Assembly: GCA_018398585.1 (NCBI GenBank)
Contig: JAGTTD010000001.1
Location: 31,447,438 to 31,511,437 of the forward strand
DNA length: 64,000 nucleotides
DNA from: Simmondsia chinensis
Lineage: Eukaryota; Streptophyta; Magnoliopsida; Caryophyllales; Simmondsiaceae
Reading direction: 5' to 3'
Below are positions 33,741 through 44,384 of the stretch, piece by piece; position 1 is the first letter of the stretch; every line of letters begins with the position of its first letter. The notes below the pieces were generated by a model. The model did no database searches, was not told the DNA's origin, and was given only the letters and a program-made list of their open reading frames with translations. Both the position numbers and the translations under genes were made by a program.

Positions 33741-36560
33741 ATGAATGGACATGCAATCTATGAGTCGGTCCAGCAAGCTGGTCTGAAAACAGTGCAGATT
33801 CTTCATGAGATACAAATCACACTACAATCATGGCAACAAGAGGTTAAGCAAAGGAGTGTGTTGCAGCGAGGGGTTAAGTAGAGGAGTGTGTCATCTCGTA
33901 GCAATGAAATTTAAGTCTCCTATTGAAGTAAGGAATAAAAGGTCACTCAGATTGAAGCAATTAGCTCAGCAAAATCTTATGCTCAAGTTGCATTTGAGTT
34001 ACATGAAAAGTGATGCTAATAAGAATCATAAAGGAAGAACAAGAAGGAGGCAGCTCAAGGAAGTGATTAAGCCTTCACGGATGCAAGATGAACAACAGAA
34101 GTTGAAGGAGATTGAACCTTTTTGACTAGCTTAAGAAAGTTGATATGCAACATATGCGAATGCTAGTGGTGGATTGGACTTCTGTTCAGCATCCACATTT
34201 TCAAACAAATGTGATTGATTTGGAATCACAAGTCAAGAGCACACAAGTGATTGAAAAAGAAACAAATCAAGTGAAACTCAGGCCTCTTGATCCAGGGAAG
34301 GAGGAGTTTTGTGGTATATTAGAAATTATTAAACACTCACATAGAATGTGAGCAAACTATCAAATAGAATGTATCTACTGGTGTTGGAGTCAGTCTGAAT
34401 GAGGGATTTACAACAATAAAATAGGTTGATGATGCAAAAATTCATCTCGAGCTGGATAAGATGAAGCAAATACAAGTTCCACAATTGAATTTAAAGTTTG
34501 TAGCAGCAACATCGGAGAGGCAGAATGCTAACATAAAACAAAGCAATGTGAATTCACATATTCTTGGTTCGGTAGCATTTAAGTAGTTCATTGTTGCAAG
34601 CTTCGCCACATTTCAAGATAAAATTGGAGCCTCTCAATCTATTAAACAAGAGGTGGAGCCATCGATTGTTGCAGCAGAGAAATTGCAAGTATACATTGAA
34701 GCTCTAAGCTTCAGAGAGTTGCACTTAAAGTACACTTGTAGCAAGGTGCTGCGATTAGTTTGGTTATCCACCTTAATCGAAAGAAAGGGCATTCAAGCAA
34801 GAGATTCTGAGAATTGATAAAGCCAATCTTAGTTTATAAGGGAAGACCTCTAGATTTTTTACTCCTTAAATCAAATAAAGTGGTTTTTGAAAAGCTTTAC
34901 ATGTACAAGAACATGAATTTGAAGCAGCCTAAGATGGTTATGTTATCAATTGATAGACTTGACACATATTCTTGAATCAAAGGGAATAACAAGATGGTAA
35001 GGAAAACGTGGAATTCTAGCAGCAATGATACAGATTCAGCAACATGTCAAGACGTTCTTATGGAAGTACAGTCAAATTCAGCAAAGAATCAGGTTGGTAC
35101 TGCTATGGTACCAATAGATTTAGTAAAGAAACAATCTGTTACCAGTCCAATGCGAGAGAACGCTCAATTTTAGCTCGGACATATGCAAGATCAGATTAAA
35201 TTGCGGGTTCCCTTGAGTAAAGCTAGTGCTTATTCATCTGTGAACACTAATGATAGGCCTCCTGATCCGGGGAAAGTGATATAAGGATTCAATAAGTTGA
35301 TGCAAAAGACTACTCTTAAGGAATATATGATTCGACTTGAAGAATTGAAGGCCAGAGTGTCGTTCATATATTTGGAGACAAATGAGGATTATCTTGTGGC
35401 TCCCTTTATTGACCGTCTCCAACTTGAGCTCAAGTGGATAGTTAAGGCCATGAGTCCTCGATCATTATTAATGGCATATTACAAAGCATGGTTATTTGAA
35501 TCCGTGGTTCCTCCTCATTCAAAGGGAGACCAAAGGGGAATTGTTTTAGCAATAACAGAAAAGTAAGGAAATGCCAATTCAGGACAAATTCAAGTAGCAC
35601 AACTAAGTGGGGTTCATGAAGTGTGGTTGCAAGGGAATGTTGAAGCAGTAACATCAATGGATGGCACTAAAAAGCAAAGGTTGAATGTGAGCAAAACAAT
35701 GGGATATCAATAAATTTTAGATGTTTTGGACGAGGTTGCACAAGCAAGGGAATGAGGAATTGTCTCCAAAGGTACAACCAAGTGTGAGACCTCCCAAAAT
35801 TTGGTGGTTAATGTTTCAGCAACAAGCAAAAGATCAAGTTAATGTAGCTATTTCTCCTTGGAAGCAACAAGTTAAGCATGGAATTGATTGTGAAGGGAAT
35901 CTAGCTATTGATCAATTGTTAGCAATCACCAAAATGCTTCTATTGAGAAAGTTAGAGAGCGATCTAGATCATTTCCAGCCCATATGATTGTGTAGCTTAA
36001 CAAGGGAATCAGGAACAGATTTGCCATTGATCCAGAGATGTTCAAAGCCGTTTTGATGTTATTGTGCAAATGGGAGCAATTTGAAGGCGAGGTCTGCGCA
36101 TTATATGCATTTAAAGCTAATAAATAAGCCAATAATTGATGCAGAAGTTGGCATTTGCGACCTTGACTGAGTATGGTGGTGAAAGAAGGAAAGTTGTTAT
36201 TAAGGAAAGGACTCACAGTCTAAAACAAGATGTGGTCTGTTGTGTAGTCATTGCTGCAGCAGGTTGTAAAGAATTGAAGAGGAAGCTGGAAAAGGATATG
36301 CAAGCTAGTGGAAATCATCAATGTTCTAAGAGCATTCAAGTCATGATCAAGGGCAAGGGCATTGCATACTGAAACCCCTCAATTATGAGGAGATTTGCAA
36401 ACTCTTTTCCTTCTCTATTGCTAGAGGGAATGCATGACTGAAATGGAGCTAAAGATGGGATTGGTAGTGAAGTAGAAGACTTGAATTGATGCAAGATGCA
36501 AGTTATTGCTACCTAGGTCAGAGAGTGACGATGTAAATATGAAACCAATAAGCATCTTGA
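33741..36560 (+). pseudogene. N3 degenerate coding region with gag remnant
   Basis: Starts near ATG 33741 (MNGHAIYESVQQAGLKTVQ). It is full of stops and shifts. At 35297-35566 the frame reads LKEYMIRLEELKARVSFIYL...APFIDRLQLELKWIVKAMSP, which aligns with the gag of chromovirus C (VKEYMIRFENLKARMMTINL...SSFISGLKPKIKNLVKALNP at 39430-39600). Just upstream (about 35253-35280) is NDRPPDPGKV, and RPLDPGKEE lies at about 34286, the motif repeated in the N1/N2 orphan frame. No RT or integrase is seen. N3 thus links the N1/N2 frame with a chromovirus gag. Confidence 0.7.
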
Positions 36561-36613
36561 AGCTGTACAACAGAGCCAATGAGAGACTTGAAGCCATAAA
36601 CTTCTCTACTAAG

Positions 36614-36631
36614 ATTCTTGGGACAAAGAAT
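36614..36631 (+). promoter_or_regulatory. N3 pre-polypurine hairpin
   Basis: ATTCTTGGGACAAAGAAT, with stem ATTCTT/AAGAAT kept although loop and junction bases differ from the other elements. It ends 19 nt before the 3' LTR. Confidence 0.55.
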
Positions 36632-36650
36632 CATTAGAAGTGGGGAGTAT

Positions 36651-37081
36651 TGTCATGATTCTAAAAGATGGGGCACATGGAATTTAGTACTAATAAGTCA
36701 AGGTTGTAATCAAGGTTGTAATAGAGTAGTTTAGGTTAGATTAGTCAAATTAGTACTCCTCTTGGTATAATCAGCTGTAATTCATAGTTGGTGTCAAGTA
36801 GGTTGGTTAAGTGTTAGTTTAAGTCATGTCTAGGTGAAGTGTAAGGAGGATGTCGGTTGGTAGTTAGTCTTGGTGCATTATTTCTTGTTTTAACCAACTT
36901 ACGGGAGTGATTAGTATAAGTAGGTGGTTGTCTTCTCTTGTAAGATTCATTACGATAATGAAATTGTCTTCTTCTTCTCTCTACCCAAATTCTCTCCACT
37001 TCTCTCGATTTATCTACTTCTTAAGTTCAATTCTTCTTGTATCCTAGGATATGATTTAAGGTTGACCTTGTATCATTTATC
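36651..37081 (+). repeat. N3 3' LTR
   Basis: TGTCATGATTCTAAAAG... to about 37081, followed by the GAAAG duplication. Its last bases (ATCATTTATC) differ from the 5' LTR end (ATCGTAGCA), so the exact boundary is inferred. Confidence 0.8.
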
Positions 37082-37086
37082 GAAAG

Positions 37087-37452
37087 TCCACCTCTTGAAA
37101 GGGGCAGGCTCCTTGCAAAAGTGTCAAGAACACCTCAGGGTGGTCAGCCTTAGGGATGAGGAGAGTCCAAGCTCTGCAGAAAAAAGTGTAAAGAAGCAAA
37201 GAATCAACAAGAAAAGCAAGAGCTTGGAAGTGGAGAGCAAGTGATGAGCGCTTAATTGAAAAAAAGAGAGAACACAAAGTGAAGGTTGAAAATTTTTGAA
37301 GCCCCAACTGTTGCATTTATAGACACATGGGAACGGAGGTAAATTAAAGTCAAACAGTGCTCTCTTGAGCTCCTTGAGCCATTGATGGTCAAATCAAATG
37401 GGTTTTTTACTCGTTCGAAATATGAATTACCAATGGCTAAAAGAGGGGCATT
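37087..37452. other. End of int-2, before LTR-3
   Basis: No sense gene. On the minus strand 37077-37316 is open (LVDSLLLYTFFCRAWTLLIP, then KADHPEVFLTLLQGACP) and may be the front of the antisense frame whose tail is at 32260-32780, split by N3. AAAAGAGGGG at about 37439-37448 is a good polypurine tract just before LTR-3. Confidence 0.45.
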
Positions 37453-38217
37453 TGTTTATACTCCAAACTCGAGGGAGTTGGCAAGTCATCATTTAGAAAC
37501 CAAAGAACACGTGTTTGCCACATGGGGCCATGCTCCAGGCATATTTGGCCATTAAGAACAGAGATAACAGTGTCTTGAGCCCAACTGCCTTATGAGTTAA
37601 AGGCCCTTAAAAGAAAATAGGCTCTCAAAATGGATGGATGGCGTAAAAGGGGCTCAAGCTTGAGGGACTACCTAGGAGGCTGCATGAAAGGCAGTTTTCG
37701 GGCTTAAGGCAGTTATTTGGGTGTGCGTATCCAAGAATGTGGGCCTCAACCGTATCTAGAAGGAAGCGGATGAACAAAGGGCATCTAGAAGAAGCTCAAG
37801 CATGTGCTTCATGGCACGTTCAACCTTAATCCAGTGCAGTCAAGGAGTATTGAGGTAGACATGCAGCAAATATGCCAAGTTTTTAGGATGCAACGGTTAT
37901 TTCTCAGTTTTATAAATAAGTGACACTATTGTCATTGTAAAGTGTCCGCACCAATACAAAACTTCTGCAAGTTTTTCTTCGTAGAACACTTGTGCTTTTT
38001 CCTTAGGAGTAGAATAACTTAGCCTAGCCTAATGTAATGTAGCATAACATAGCTTGTACTTGTTTTGCTTTCTTCAAGGCAATACAATCTTCGGGTTTCA
38101 AGTATGAACTCTTTGTCTTAATTTGTTTTTCAAAATCGACGAATTGAGATTTGAGTCATTAGATTTAGGCTTTAGCAGCCAAGTCCTAAGCGTGAATGCG
38201 TTGGTCTTAATAGTGGT
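37453..38217 (+). repeat. Family T LTR-3, left part
   Basis: TGTTTATACTCCAAACTCGAGGGAGTTGG... is cognate to LTR-1/2. It is cut at 38217 by element L and resumes at 51549. Confidence 0.85.
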
Positions 38218-38505
38218 CGTTTATAATATTGGCCCGGTACGAACTGGCCCGGTGACCTAATATGGGCGACCCATTATGAGCGACCTAGCATGGGCCATCT
38301 AACATGGGCGACCCAGAACATGACTAGCTAAAATAGGTAGAGCCAAAACAAGATGAGCTAGCACTGTCTCCCTTCTATATAAAGGGGGAGGACTTCTCAT
38401 TTCGGCATTTCAAAGACACCACTTGTCCACTGTGAGGCCTCTTCCTCCCCTCTTCTCTCACGATTCCCTCTCTGAAGAAATAATCGTTCAAGCCTCTTAT
38501 TCCCC
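38218..38505 (+). repeat. Element L 5' LTR, left part
   Basis: Begins CGTTTATAATATTGGCCCGG, where the 3' copy has TGTTTATAATA. It holds a 14-bp tandem repeat (ATGGGCGACCCATT, ATGAGCGACCTAGC, ATGGGCCATCTAAC) at about 38266-38320 and TATATAAA at about 38376. It is cut by chromovirus C. Confidence 0.85.
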
Positions 38506-38802
38506 TATTATGATTGAATCAATTCAATAGTAGTCAACTATAATAAATAATTGAATGTGTTGGTAGTAAGTCTTGTTGGAGGGAATGTTAGCTGCTTGTA
38601 GTTGGTTGGTTTGGATAGTTTGGTGCCTCTAGTTATTTAGTATAAGTAAGAGTTAGTCTTCTATTGTAAGATCCATTCAAGAATATACAAAATATCTTCT
38701 TCCTCTCATCTCAATTCTCTCAACTTTCTCTTCTGTATCTCAATTCTTCCTCATCTCATATTCTCCTAGGCTATGATTTAAGATTGATCTTGAATCATAA
38801 CA
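38506..38802 (+). repeat. Chromovirus C 5' LTR
   Basis: TATTATGATTGAATC...GAATCATAACA; the 3' copy has the expected TGTTATG start. It is 297 bp, followed by primer site TGGTATCAGAGCTTA at 38805-38819. Confidence 0.88.
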
Positions 38803-38886
38803 ATTGGTATCAGAGCTTACAAATTGCATTCGGTAAGTCTTGTTTAGGACTCGATCAAGCTGGCCAAAGGCAAGAAACTACCAGCA

Positions 38887-39836
38887 ATGGCAGGAGAAGC
38901 AGCTGTAAGTACGAATCAAGCCGATCAAATGGCCAAGTTGCAGCAGCAGATGTAAGAAATATTGTTGGCACTTGGTAATATGCATCAATAGTAGCAACAA
39001 GTGGAGAATAGATTATCTGGAATGCAAGAACAACTCGATAGACAAGCTGTTCCAAATAGAGCTAGAATCCTGCCTATGAATGTTGTCCTTGGCAGGCCTT
39101 CTAATCCTTTGTTTCCCAAACCTCATGAGGAGTAAGAAGAGGTGATACCGAGGCCTAGAAGCTCAGGATTTCATCAACCAAAGATTGAAATTGATTCTTT
39201 TGATGGTGCTCAACCACAATCTTAGATAAGAAGATGTGAAATCAATTCCTGAGGCAGAGAAAGTTGAATTGGTTGCGATTCATTTGCAAGGTGATCAAGA
39301 TGTGTGGTATCATAGTTTAATCCTTAGCAATCCATTTATAACTTGGCAAGAATTTGTAGATGAATTGTGTGAAAGGTATCGTGATGAGGACACGGGTGAA
39401 GTAGTGGACAAGTTTAACAAAGTAGCTCAAGTGAGCAGTGTAAAGGAGTATATGATTCGTTTTGAGAATTTGAAGGCTAGAATGATGACCATAAATTTGG
39501 GAGAAAATGAAGCTTATTATGTTTCTAGCTTCATTAGTGGCCTTAAGCCTAAAATCAAGAATCTTGTGAAGGCTCTTAATCCACCTACCTTGTCCAAGGC
39601 TTATTCCAAAGCAAGATTGTTCAAGACAATAGTTTTAACTTATCCTAAGGTAGGGAAAAAGAGTAAGGCTGTAGTTCCCTAGCAGCAATTGTCCCTAGGC
39701 ATATATAAACCATTGAGTTTAGAAGAGAAAAAGGCCCAACGATTGTGTTTCAAGTGTAATCAGCGGTACTTATTTGGACACAAATGCAGTCCTAAACAAT
39801 TGATGGCTGTCACTAGAAATGAGAATGAAGAGGATT
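38887..39836 (+). pseudogene. Chromovirus gag
   Basis: ATG at 38887 (MAGEAAVSTNQADQMAKLQQQ) opens a coiled N-terminus, with early stops and one frameshift before 39236. The capsid core (VELVAIHLQGDQDVWYHSL, WQEFVDELCERY, VKEYMIRFENLKARM, LKPKIKNLVKALNP) is typical of gypsy gag. The zinc knuckle CFKCNQRYLFGHKC at about 39750-39790 is kept. A stop occurs at 39836. Confidence 0.85.
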
Positions 39837-39868
39837 AAGAGGAGGACTTAGAAGCAGATGTTCTAGTA

Positions 39869-40318
39869 GTGGAAGGACCTGAGGAAAGTGAAGAAGATGA
39901 GGCTGATATTTCTATAAGAGCACTGACTAGAAATGGAACACACAACACCATCAAAATCAAAGGAGAGGCTAATCACAAAACCTTGCTAATACTGATTGAT
40001 AGTGGGAGCACACATAGCTTCTTGGACCCAAAGATAGCTAAGTTGGTGGGACACGAACTCATCAGAACAAGTCCCTTAGCAGTAAATGTGGCTGATGGGA
40101 ATTCAATGCTAACTCTAGAGAAGTGTAGGCAGTTCAAGTGGAGAATGCAGAGTCATCAGTTCACCTTTGACTTCAGGGTGTTGAAGTTAGGTGGTAGTGA
40201 TATGGTTTTGGGTGTGGATTGGATGAAAACAATCAGCCTAATTGTCTTTGATTTTGCTCAATTGACAGTGGCATTTGACAAGGATGGTGAGCCTGTTAAG
40301 CTGCAGGGACTAACATAA
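39869..40318 (+). pseudogene. Chromovirus aspartic protease
   Basis: An acidic linker precedes the active-site motif LILIDSGSTHSFLDPKIA (Asp-Ser-Gly intact) and the flap/second-strand segment DMVLGVDWM. The frame is open for 149 codons. It would cleave the polyprotein. It is listed as a pseudogene because its surroundings are broken. Confidence 0.88.
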
Positions 40319-40329
40319 CAAGGGAGACA

Positions 40330-41800
40330 GTGAGTTGTAAGAGGTTGAAAAGAGTGCTCCAGAAGAAGGACATTCAATGGATTGGCCATCAGTTCTCCAT
40401 TAGTGCACAGCCTATGGATAGGTTGTTGCATGATTTTAAGGATCTATTTGAGCAACCTACCACCTTACCTCCCAAAAGATCCCTTGACCATGCCATACCT
40501 CTAAAGACTAATTCTAATCCAATCAACTTGAGACCTTACAAGTATCCACATTCCCAAAAGAATGAAATTGAGAGACAAGTGGAGGTACTTTTAAAGACTA
40601 ATTTCATAAGGCATAGTCATAGTCCCTTTTCTTCCCCGATGATCTTAGTCAAGAAAAAGAATGGCACCTCTAGAATGTAAATTGACTATCGCCAATTAAA
40701 TTCTCTTACAATTAAAGACAAATTTCTAATTGCTATAATAGATGACTTGATGGATGAACTCCATGGTGCAGTCTACTACACTAAACTAGATTTGAGACAA
40801 GGCTGCTACCAAATTAGAGTAGTAGAGCAAGATATCCATAAAACTGCTTTTAGACCTCACCATGGTCACTTTGAATTTGTGGTTACACCATTTGGTTTAC
40901 CAAATGCTTCTACCACTTTTCAAGAACTAATGAATACCATATTCAAACCCTTCACGAGGAAATTTGTCCTTGTTTTCTTTGATGATATACTCCTTTATAG
41001 ACCAACAATGCAGTCCCATGTATCTCACTTGTCCCAAGTGTTCAGTACCATGAGAAAACACAAGCTTTTTGCCAAACTTTCAAAATGTGCCTTTGCCCAA
41101 ACTCAAATAGAATACTTGGGTCATGTAATTTCCTATGATGGAGTAGCAATTGATGCTTCTAAGGTTCAAGCTATGAAACAGTGGCCCATTCCTACTTCCT
41201 TGAAATGGTTGAGAGGTTTTTTTGGGTCTTACAGGTTACTGGAGAAAGCTTATTCATGGCTATGGGATTATTGCTAAACCATTGAATGATCTCTTAAAGA
41301 AGGATGCCTTTGCGTGGTCAGAATTAGCTCAAGAGGCCTTTGAGAATTTGAAATTGGCTATGTGTGCAGCTCCTGTATTGAGGTTACTTGACTTTAGTGA
41401 ATCATTTATCATAGAAACACATGCTTGCAGTAAAGAGGTGAGTGCTGTGTTATCTTAGCAGGGAAGACCCATTGCTTATCTCAGTCAAGCCCTCAGTCTA
41501 AGACACTTGAGCCATTCCATTTATGAGAAGGAGTACTTAGCAATCTTGATGGTAGTTCAAAAGTGAAGGCAGTATTTGAAGGGGCACCATTTGTGATCAA
41601 AACTGATCACCAAACCTTAAGTACCTGCAAGACCAGAACATAACCACCAGGGTGTTGCGTAAAGGGTTAATGAAGATGCTAGGATTGGATTATGCAATTG
41701 AATATAGGAGAGGAAAGGACAATGCTGTAGTAGATGCATTGTTAAGAAGACAGGAGGATAAGGAGAAAGTTAGTTGCTTAGCCATCACAGCTATTTCAGC
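40330..41800 (+). pseudogene. Chromovirus reverse transcriptase and RNase H
   Basis: RT begins HAIPLKTNSNPINLRPYKYP. A TAA at 40678 replaces a codon just before IDYRQLN. YTKLDLRQGCYQIRV, VTPFGLPNASTTFQ and VFFDDILLY (F-F-D-D, both Asp kept) mark the catalytic core. A T-run slip near 41216-41223 shifts the frame inside the LRGFLGLTGYWRK segment. RNase H (RLLDFSESFIIETHACSKE) has His in place of the first catalytic Asp and an in-frame TAG at 41456, with further shifts near 41570-41640. Confidence 0.9.
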
Positions 41801-41808
41801 CCTTATGG

Positions 41809-42723
41809 ATGAAAGAAGTGCATAATTCTTATTCATGTGATCAATTCACTCAAGAGCACATAACTTCCTTAAGTGTTAAAGGTCCTATAGCTAAAGGTAC
41901 TGGATCTGAGGTTACATTGCTCAATAGTATTCTGAGAATTGATGGCAAGGTCTACATTGGTTCAACCACTGATTTGAGGAGCCAAGTTATCATTGCATTC
42001 CACTCCTCTACCTTGGGTGGGCACTCTAGTATTGAGGGAACATATCAGAGAGCAAAATAATACTTCTATTGGCAAGGAATGAAGAAGAAAGTAATGGAGT
42101 GTGTGAAATCCTGTGATGTGTATCAATGCACCAAGAGTGAGCATGTCCGCTATGCAAGGCTATTACAACCACTTCCCATTCAAGATGGGGCTTGGCAACA
42201 CATTAGTATGGATTTCATAGAGGGTTTGCCAAGATCTAAGGGCAAGGAGATTATTTGGGTGGTTGTGGATCGCTTCACAAATTATGGACACTTCATTGCA
42301 CTTAGTCACCCTCTTTGTGTTGAGAGGTTGGAAAAGGTGTTTTTGGATAACATTTATAAGCTTCATGACCTTCCTCAAACCATTCTTTCTGATCGGGATG
42401 GGTTGTTCATAAGCAATTTCTGGGCAGGATTGTTTAAGCTCTTGGGATCCTCTCTTGCCTTGAGTTCCTCTTATCATCCTCAAATGGACGGACGGACTGA
42501 ACGTTTGAATCAATGGGTGGAGCAATATTTACATAGCATGACATTTCATAACCCAAAACAATGGTGCAAGTGGCTGTCCTTAGCTGAGTTTTGGTACAAC
42601 ACCCACACTCATTCTTCCTTGGGTACCACTCCATTCAAAGTATTATATGGTTATGATCCTCCATTCCCAATTATATCACAAGATGAAGTATCCAATGTGG
42701 GCAGGGTTAATGACATGATATAG
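41809..42723 (+). pseudogene. Chromovirus integrase
   Basis: The H2C2 finger (HSSTLGGHSSIEGT...CVKSCDVYQC) is intact except for a TAA at 42058 in the middle. The core has all three acidic residues: Asp in QHISMDFIEGLP, Asp in LSDRDGLFISNFW, and Glu in HPQMDGRTERLNQ. A TAG at 42721 follows. The enzyme would join element cDNA to chromosomal DNA. Confidence 0.9.
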
Positions 42724-42725
42724 CA

Positions 42726-43240
42726 GAGGAAATGGCTGGTTCAATAGCGGAAGGATTACTTGTAGCCAGCCCAAGCTTGTGTGAAGTTCTTTACTGAAAA
42801 AGAAGAATTGATCGTTCTTTTCAAATTGGGGACTTGGTTTACTTGAAATTGTAGCCTTATCGCCAATCATCACTTGCTGTATGCAAGAATGTGAAATTGT
42901 GTGCTCGTTATTTTGGCTCTTACAAGGTGCCGCAGAGGATAGAATCAATGGCTTATCGGTTGGAATGGCCTCAAGATGCTGCAGTGGGCCCATTCTTTCA
43001 TGTGTCCTTGTTGAAGAAGCACATTACAGCTGATGTGAAGTGCTCTACTGGTCCTCCTACTGCTTCGTCCAATGGAATTATACTCTAAGAACCAGTTGCT
43101 ATTCTCGACTCCTGGGTTGTGCAGCAGAAAGGGAAGAACATCAAGAAAGTTTTGATTAAATGATCCAACCTTCATTGGCCAGATGCCACTTGGGAAGATC
43201 TCAAGTTCATAAAGAGTCAATTTCCCACTTTTCATTCTTG
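42726..43240 (+). pseudogene. Chromovirus integrase C-terminus with chromodomain
   Basis: After a GPY/F-like region (LCARYFGSYKVPQRIESMAYRL, GPFFHVSLLKKH) a chromodomain follows at about 43090-43239: PVAILDSWVVQQKGKNIKKV, LIK, SNLHWPDATWEDL. Its aromatic positions are largely kept, but stops at 43086 and 43160 break it. Chromodomains target integration to chromatin. It is diagnostic for the chromovirus clade. Confidence 0.85.
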
Positions 43241-43251
43241 AGGACAAGATT
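43234..43251 (+). promoter_or_regulatory. Chromovirus C pre-polypurine hairpin
   Basis: ATTCTTGAGGACAAGATT, same stem-loop with one stem mismatch. It is 57 nt from the LTR, of which 36 are the G run at 43262-43297. Confidence 0.55.
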
Positions 43252-43261
43252 GGTTTCCCCA

Positions 43262-43297
<36 letters not shown>
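43262..43297 (+). repeat. G36 homopolymer in the polypurine region of C
   Basis: Thirty-six consecutive G between CCCCA and AGTAGTAGTA, just before the 3' LTR at 43309. It lies where the polypurine tract should be. Sequencing or assembly length error is likely in such a run, but its presence is clear. Confidence 0.85.
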
Positions 43298-43298
<1 letters not shown>

Positions 43299-43491
43299 GT
43301 AGTAGTATTGTTATGATTGAATCATAGTCACTTGTAATCTATAATTGAATGTGTTGGTAGTAAGCCTTGTTGGAGGGAAAGTTAATTGCTTGTAGTCAGT
43401 TGGTTTAGATATTTTGACGCCTCTAGTTAGTCGGTATAAGTAAGAGTTAGTCTTCTATTGTAAGATCCATTCAAGAATATACAAATTGTCT

Positions 43492-43733
43492 GTATTCATA
43501 TATGCCACGCATACTTACCCCCCCCCCCCCCCCCCCCCCTCTCTTCCTTTTCATGCTCTTTTTATAGGTCCTTTATAACCTCTCATCTATTAGACTGGGG
43601 GTCCTTAGAAACAGTCTCTCGTCAGGGTCTCAATCTGATGGGGTAGGGCTGCGTACATCCTACCCCCCTCCCCCCTAATGCCACGCAAACGGGAGCCCTT
43701 ATGGCACTGGGCATGTTGTTGTTGTTGTTGTGT
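43492..43733 (+). mobile_element. Second SINE with Au-type 3' region
   Basis: It is flanked by long direct repeats (43469-43491 and 43734-43759, sharing ATTCAAGAATATACAAA and ATTGTCT), the duplicated target inside the LTR. The 3' half shows GAAACAGTCTCT, GGCTGCGTACATCC, ACGGGAGCCCTTATGGCAC and a (TTG)5 tail, the Au SINE signature. The 5' half is unlike the 5S-headed SINE, has no clear tRNA box A, and contains C22 at 43518-43539. Confidence 0.82.
43518..43539 (+). repeat. C22 homopolymer in SINE
   Basis: Twenty-two consecutive C followed by TCTCTTCC, about 220 bp from the G36 run and complementary to it. Confidence 0.85.
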
Positions 43734-43862
43734 ATTCAAGAATATACAAAATATTGTCTTCCTCTCATCTCAATTTTCTCTACTTCTTCTTTATCTCAAT
43801 TCTTTCTCATCTCATATTCTCTCTCCTAGGCTATGATTCAAGATTGATCTTGAATCATAACA

Positions 43863-43998
43863 ACCACTTGTGAATCTTATAGGGAACATCAAGCTAGGTT
43901 TGTAGCTAGAGCTTGAATTCAGTTCATCCTTACGAACCCTAGCTCATACAAAACTCCAAAATGATGTATAAGCACATTGACCAAATTCAACATAAACA
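43863..43998 (+). repeat. Element L 5' LTR, right part
   Basis: Continues the LTR after C (GTGAATCTTATAGGGAACATC, matching the 3' LTR at about 51421) and ends CATAAACA just before the primer site. Confidence 0.85.
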
Positions 43999-44018
43999 TT
44001 TTGGCACCATCTTTGGGA
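43999..44018 (+). other. Element L primer binding site
   Basis: TTTTGGCACCATCTTTGGGA directly after the LTR end; like the TGGCGCC...TGTGGGA primer sites of Tat-type gypsy elements, with substitutions. Confidence 0.65.
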
Positions 44019-44384
44019 AGGATTGCAAGCTCATGCCTAGCATGACGTTTATTGTAAGATTCAAACACAAATGGGTTAATTTTCATCTATAATTATGGTG
44101 TTCGCCATTAACTTTGATGGGTTAATCATTTATGTTATCTTAAGGTGATATAACTATAATGTGCTAGGGAGTTCGCTTTTGTCACCAATAGCATGGGCCA
44201 AAACGACAATAACATGTCTTATTAAGCCATTCACTAAATAGCTCTTCTTTAGCATTTTTGGCCTCTCTTTTTGTATTTCTCTAAAAAGGATGAGCCTACT
44301 CATGCAAAAGTAATCAAAGAAACTCCTTTTCGTCTTTTGAACATATAAAGAGTTTTGTTTGGATAAAATCTAGTATTGTTACGT

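Larger units (their letters stand above)
32860..37081 (+). mobile_element. N3: non-autonomous LTR retrotransposon
   Basis: LTRs at 32860-33297 and 36651-37081, a primer site TGGTATCAAAGC at 33300-33311, a purine tract (AGAAGTGGGGA) and a GAAAG target duplication (32855-32859, 37082-37086). The 4.2-kb element keeps only a gag-like remnant and a frame with PPDPGK motifs like those in N1/N2. The 3' end of the 3' LTR is altered relative to the 5' copy. Confidence 0.87.
38506..43862 (+). mobile_element. C: Ty3/gypsy chromovirus
   Basis: LTRs at 38506-38802 and 43309-43862 (the latter enlarged by a SINE), a tRNA-Met primer site, and gag, protease, RT, RNase H, integrase and a C-terminal chromodomain in order. 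It sits inside the 5' LTR of element L. The flanking bases (TCCCC left, ACCAC right) are at best a decayed target duplication. Stops and frameshifts make it inactive. Confidence 0.93.
43309..43862 (+). repeat. Chromovirus C 3' LTR (with SINE insertion)
   Basis: TGTTATGATTGAATCATAG...GAATCATAACA. Without the 242-bp SINE and its duplicated target it has the length of the 5' LTR. Confidence 0.87.
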
